A stretch of 64,000 nucleotides of DNA from Nissolia schottii (taxonomy: Eukaryota; Streptophyta; Magnoliopsida; Fabales; Fabaceae). The stretch spans positions 257,749-321,748 of the forward strand of contig QANU01102101.1 in assembly GCA_003254905.1 (NCBI GenBank), given 5' to 3'. The translations under genes were made by a program, and so were the position numbers. The notes below the pieces were generated by a model, which saw only the letters and a list, made by a program, of their open reading frames with translations, searched no databases and was not told the DNA's origin. This document shows, one piece after another, positions 60,513 through 64,000 of this stretch (positions within the stretch are counted from its first letter, which is position 1; every line of letters begins with the position of its first letter).

Positions 60513-61299
60513 ATACGGTTATTTAAAATTCATTCCATCGCATACAAAAAGCACTAAACTTTATATTCTATTTTTAACATTTTGTACACGATTTAAATTG
60601 TTAAGTTCATTTATTTTACCCTCACACAAAAAACATTTGTCATACATGAAGTACGAGCTCCTTCTATTTCTATATAATATTGTCCAAAGTAGATATAGAT
60701 ATGCATTATCCAATAATATTCGTACGGGAGAATTGAATGCAACCCAATGTGGATCAAGACGTGCAAGAGCAAGTTCAAAGAATATTAGAAAAAAAGTCAG
60801 CAAAAGATAGTTGAAGAAACTACGTGCCCTCATTGGAGCATAGTAGGCTAAGGTGAGGCGCATGTCCCTTTTGTTTTTATTTATTAACCAAAGTTTAGAT
60901 GTATTTGATATCATTCTCTTATTAAAAACAAAATATATTTTAGACTTTTTTGAACATTTATAATATACATATTGATTAACTAAAATAACACTCATGTTAA
61001 TTTGAAAAAAGCATAATTCAGAAAAGCGAGGTGACGCACATACTGAGGTATAGAAAAGTCATCCAAGGCATGCAGCTCCTCCACGCAAAACGACAATAAA
61101 CCTCAAAGATAAAAGGGGCATCCATCTCATTGCAAACATTTCAAATTCTTTGATTTCTCTCCTTGAAAATCCTATCTTCAAAATTTATTCGTCACAATAT
61201 CCCTTTTCCCCTTCTTTCTTCTTGTCCACACTAGCCAAAATTAGCCACAAGAAGAGCAAACAAAAAAAATAAAATTGTTCCATTTAATTACACTTTTAA
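60513..61299. other. Upstream region of the NAC gene
   Basis: Promoter-side DNA. The stretch from about 61180 is pyrimidine-rich and probably contains the 5' untranslated region. No separate gene is supported. Confidence 0.5.
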
Positions 61300-61475
61300 A
61301 TGGAGGCCAGAACAACAAGGTCTGAACTCCCACCTGGATTCAGGTTCCACCCAACTGATGAGGAACTAATTGTTTATTACCTTTGTAACCAAGCCACATC
61401 AAAGCCATGCCCTGCATCAATCATCCCAGAAATTGATTTCTATAAGTTTGATCCATGGGAATTGCCTGGTATATA

Positions 61476-61535
<60 letters not shown>

Positions 61536-62579
61536 GTCTAAATTTGAATGGGTAGTAGTTAGTCACGATGTCACTATAATTTGCATATATCTCACTGATT
61601 CTAATTAAATGTTATCTTTGTCATAATAATTATGGAATGCAGATAGAACAGAATTTGGGGGAAAAGAATGGTACTTCTTTACCCCAAGAGATAGGAAGTA
61701 CCCAAATGGAGTGAGGCCTAACAGGGCAACAGTGTCAGGGTATTGGAAGGCCACTGGGACAGACAAGGCTATCTATAGTGGGACTAAGCATGTTGGGGTC
61801 AAGAAAGCCTTGGTCTTCTACAAGGGTAGGCCCCCAAAGGGAATCAAGACTGATTGGATCATGCATGAGTATAGATTGGTTGGTTCAAGAAGGCAAGCCA
61901 CCAAGCAAATTGGCTCCATGAGGGTAAGCCTGCCTTTTCAATCAATAGAGTGCCAAATAAGATTGTGTTCTGATCATTGGTAAATTAACATTTCAACTTC
62001 ACGTGGTAGTTACCGCTAAAATTGAAATATCATTTTATAAGTGGTTAAAAAAGAATCTTACTTAGACATTCAAATACTTTATGGGTTACTTTATGGGTTT
62101 TTAGTGCTATATAGTTTGCCTAATGTTTCGCTTTGAATTGACGATATTACCCTTGTGCCGGGATGTGTCATCAGCTGGATGACTGGGTCTTGTGCAGGAT
62201 CTACAAGAAGAAGAGCATGGGGAAATCACTGTTGGAGCCGAAAGAGGAATATCCAACAGCACAAATCAACCTAACAGCATCAAATGATGAGAGTGGACAA
62301 GAAATGATGATGAAATTCCCAAGGACTTGTTCCCTTACTAATCTTTTGGACATGGACTACTTGGGCCCAATTTCACAGATATTATCTGATGGATCATATA
62401 ACTCAACCTTTGATTTTCAATTGAACACCGCCAATACTGGAATAGACCCCTTTGCAAGGCCTCTTGAAATGCCTAATAATCCTAGTTATGCAGCAGATTC
62501 AGGGAAGTACCTAGTGAAACAGAACAGCACCATCAACCCAACAATATTTGTGAACCAACTGTTTGATCATAGCGGATAG
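61300..62579 (+). CDS. NAC-domain transcription factor, NAP/ANAC029-like
   Basis: Exons 61300-61468, 61643-61923 and 62175-62579 (855 bases, 284 residues), GT-AG introns at the two conserved NAC positions. The five NAC subdomains are complete: [19 protein letters not shown], the DPWELP junction, [52 protein letters not shown] with WIMHEYRL, and [13 protein letters not shown]. The domain covers about residues 10-162. The C-terminal activation region has [20 protein letters not shown], as in NAP-group proteins. NAP (ANAC029) and its relatives promote leaf senescence and ABA-linked responses; that role here is an inference by family. The frame is intact with normal length. Intron 1 holds an ATT repeat, and a MITE-rich region lies about 800 bases upstream. 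Confidence 0.93.
61477..61535. repeat. ATT microsatellite in NAC intron 1
   Basis: An essentially pure run of about 19 ATT units, starting eight bases after the splice donor. Confidence 0.95.
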
Positions 62580-63660
62580 TACCAATTGAAAAAAAATTAA
62601 AATTGGATTGTTTAATTAGACTTGGTGATAAGTGTCACCAATAGTATAATCCCCAAGATTCTTAGTAGAAAACAATAATATATTTCATCATCACATATAA
62701 TGGATTTTCAGTGATATCAAATCTGATTGATCACATGGACATTGTTTATACACAATTTGTACAGAAGGACAAACTTATTGGCTATAAATTTAAGTTTTTT
62801 CAAATGTTGAATTGCCTTTCTTTTATTACGATACAGATCAAAGTTCAAACTAGGTGCTTAGATCATGCTTTGGTGGAAGTTTTCAGCCAAATTTGGTTAA
62901 GCCACCTACTTCCCTACGTGCACATTATTTCAACGATTATTTATTTTGACCAAGGAATATACAGTTGGCAAATTATGTACTATTAGTCAATAATTGAAGC
63001 AGTTGTTCATTTTAAAAAATTATTAGACACAAGTTTGTCACTTAATATTTTATAACACTATTAATTAATAAAATTAATGAGACTCATAAATGAAGGTAAC
63101 TTTTATAAAGTTATTAAAAGTCATTTTTATTGTGAATGAAAAGCACTAAATATAAATATAAAGCAATAAACTTTGTCTCTATATAAAAATCTATCTTCAA
63201 TTTAATTATGATTGGTTAGTGGCTTGTGTTGCTTATCCAAAATGATGACGGCAATAATAGTGTTGATAAAAATGGTCACTTAACCGTGTGAAAGCGATTA
63301 GTAGATGACGTGTTGAGGAGTTTGGCATGTACGCATGCACTGAATTGTAGACATGGCTCAGGAATCACACATTTCAGACAATAATTAATATAATTAAATT
63401 ATTACAAATCCTTGTGTTTGCTTAGTCAAGGAAAGCGCTAGTTAATGTAAATAAATAGAGGCGAAACGAATTAATCATTTGAAATTTTGAATGAGTATTC
63501 GTATGTATTATTAATAATATAATAATATGACTTTTTTTTAAAAAAAATAAAAGTTGGTTGAATGCTAGCATTCTTGGGTCCAGGACACGAAACAGATGAA
63601 AAGATGCATTTCTTTTGACTTATAAATTCATAAGCACGTAAAGATTTTGACATAATTATT
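62580..63660. other. 3' flank of the NAC gene, nothing else recognised
   Basis: The start is probably the 3' untranslated region. The remainder is AT-rich DNA without supported features. Confidence 0.5.
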
Positions 63661-63972
63661 AGAATATGTAGTTGAAGTATTGATAATTGTAATAGTTAGT
63701 TAGGATTAGCTGATGGTTTAGCTAATTAGGTCATGGTTAGTGATATAGCCTATATATAGGCTATTTTAGAATATGTAGTTGAAGTATTGATAATTGTAAT
63801 AGTTAGTTAGGATTAGCTAATGGTTTAGCTAATTAGGTAATGGTTAGTGGTGGCCTATATATAGGCTATATCACTTGTAATTCTCACACTTTCTCATTCT
63901 ATGAATTTCATTCAGTTTCATTTTCTCTCTTTTCTCTCCTGGTACCATGGATTTCAACATGGTATCAGAGCC
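63661..63972 (+). mobile_element. 5' LTR (part) and primer-binding site of a Ty1/copia element entering from the right
   Basis: TGGTATCAGAGCC at 63960-63972 is the standard initiator-tRNA-Met primer-binding site of plant copia elements, directly after an LTR end TTTCAACA. The LTR contains GCCTATATATAGGC, a TATA-type promoter, twice, because a 107-base segment is tandemly duplicated (63661-63767 and 63768 onward, AGAATATGTAGTTGAAGTAT in each). The LTR start is not certain. The internal region lies beyond the window. Confidence 0.8.
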
Positions 63973-64000
63973 TTGGCATCCACCCTAAACATTCCGCTGC

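Overview
The window is nuclear DNA from a eudicot plant, most likely a papilionoid legume of the soybean/bean group. That placement is an inference from gene structure, plant-specific gene families and the transposon types; no search was run. Five protein-coding genes with good intron-exon structure sit in about 64 kb. The rest is AT-rich intergenic DNA full of old transposons. A 520-base run of N (39835-40354) is an assembly gap.

Genes. (1) A four-exon plus-strand gene for mitochondrial small-subunit ribosomal protein mS23 (1208-3229). (2) A single-exon plus-strand gene for a probably plastid-targeted five-bladed beta-propeller protein of the glycosyl-hydrolase-43-like superfamily (4806-6335). 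(3) A three-exon minus-strand R2R3-MYB of the MIXTA/MYB16/MYB106 type (13292-14720). (4) A 20-coding-exon minus-strand gene for a 1494-residue CCAR1/DBC1-like nuclear protein, orthologous as far as I can tell to Arabidopsis EMB1579/RSA1 (25632-35066). (5) A three-exon plus-strand NAP-type NAC transcription factor (61300-62579). For every multi-exon gene I chose splice sites so that each intron is GT-AG and all coding phases close.

Mobile DNA. 6613-8195 is a 5'-truncated LINE with a perfect 19-bp target duplication. 15-24 kb holds foldback and CACTA-like MITEs and members of a MULE-type family with an internal GTTTGTGCA array. 35.5-45 kb holds another member, a degenerate LINE, a long-terminal-inverted-repeat element carrying the gap, a PIF/Harbinger transposase relic, an LTR, a CACTA end and a copia gag relic. 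45766-49696 is a minus-strand Ty1/copia element with intact TAGAG target duplication whose 5' LTR and leader are internally inverted. 51.8-55.9 kb is a decayed minus-strand Ty3/gypsy element. 55.9-60.5 kb holds three MITE families, including one element inserted into the target duplication of another. A further copia 5' LTR with primer-binding site runs off the right edge.

The genes do not form a pathway. The structure least explained by named element classes is the GTTTGTGCA-array family: 16441-17441, about 23500-24105, about 35540-36130, 58999-60271, and two short derivatives at 39151-39377 and 60280-60502. Members share terminal sequence, a one-sided pyrimidine-rich block and, where edges are clear, 9-bp target duplications.
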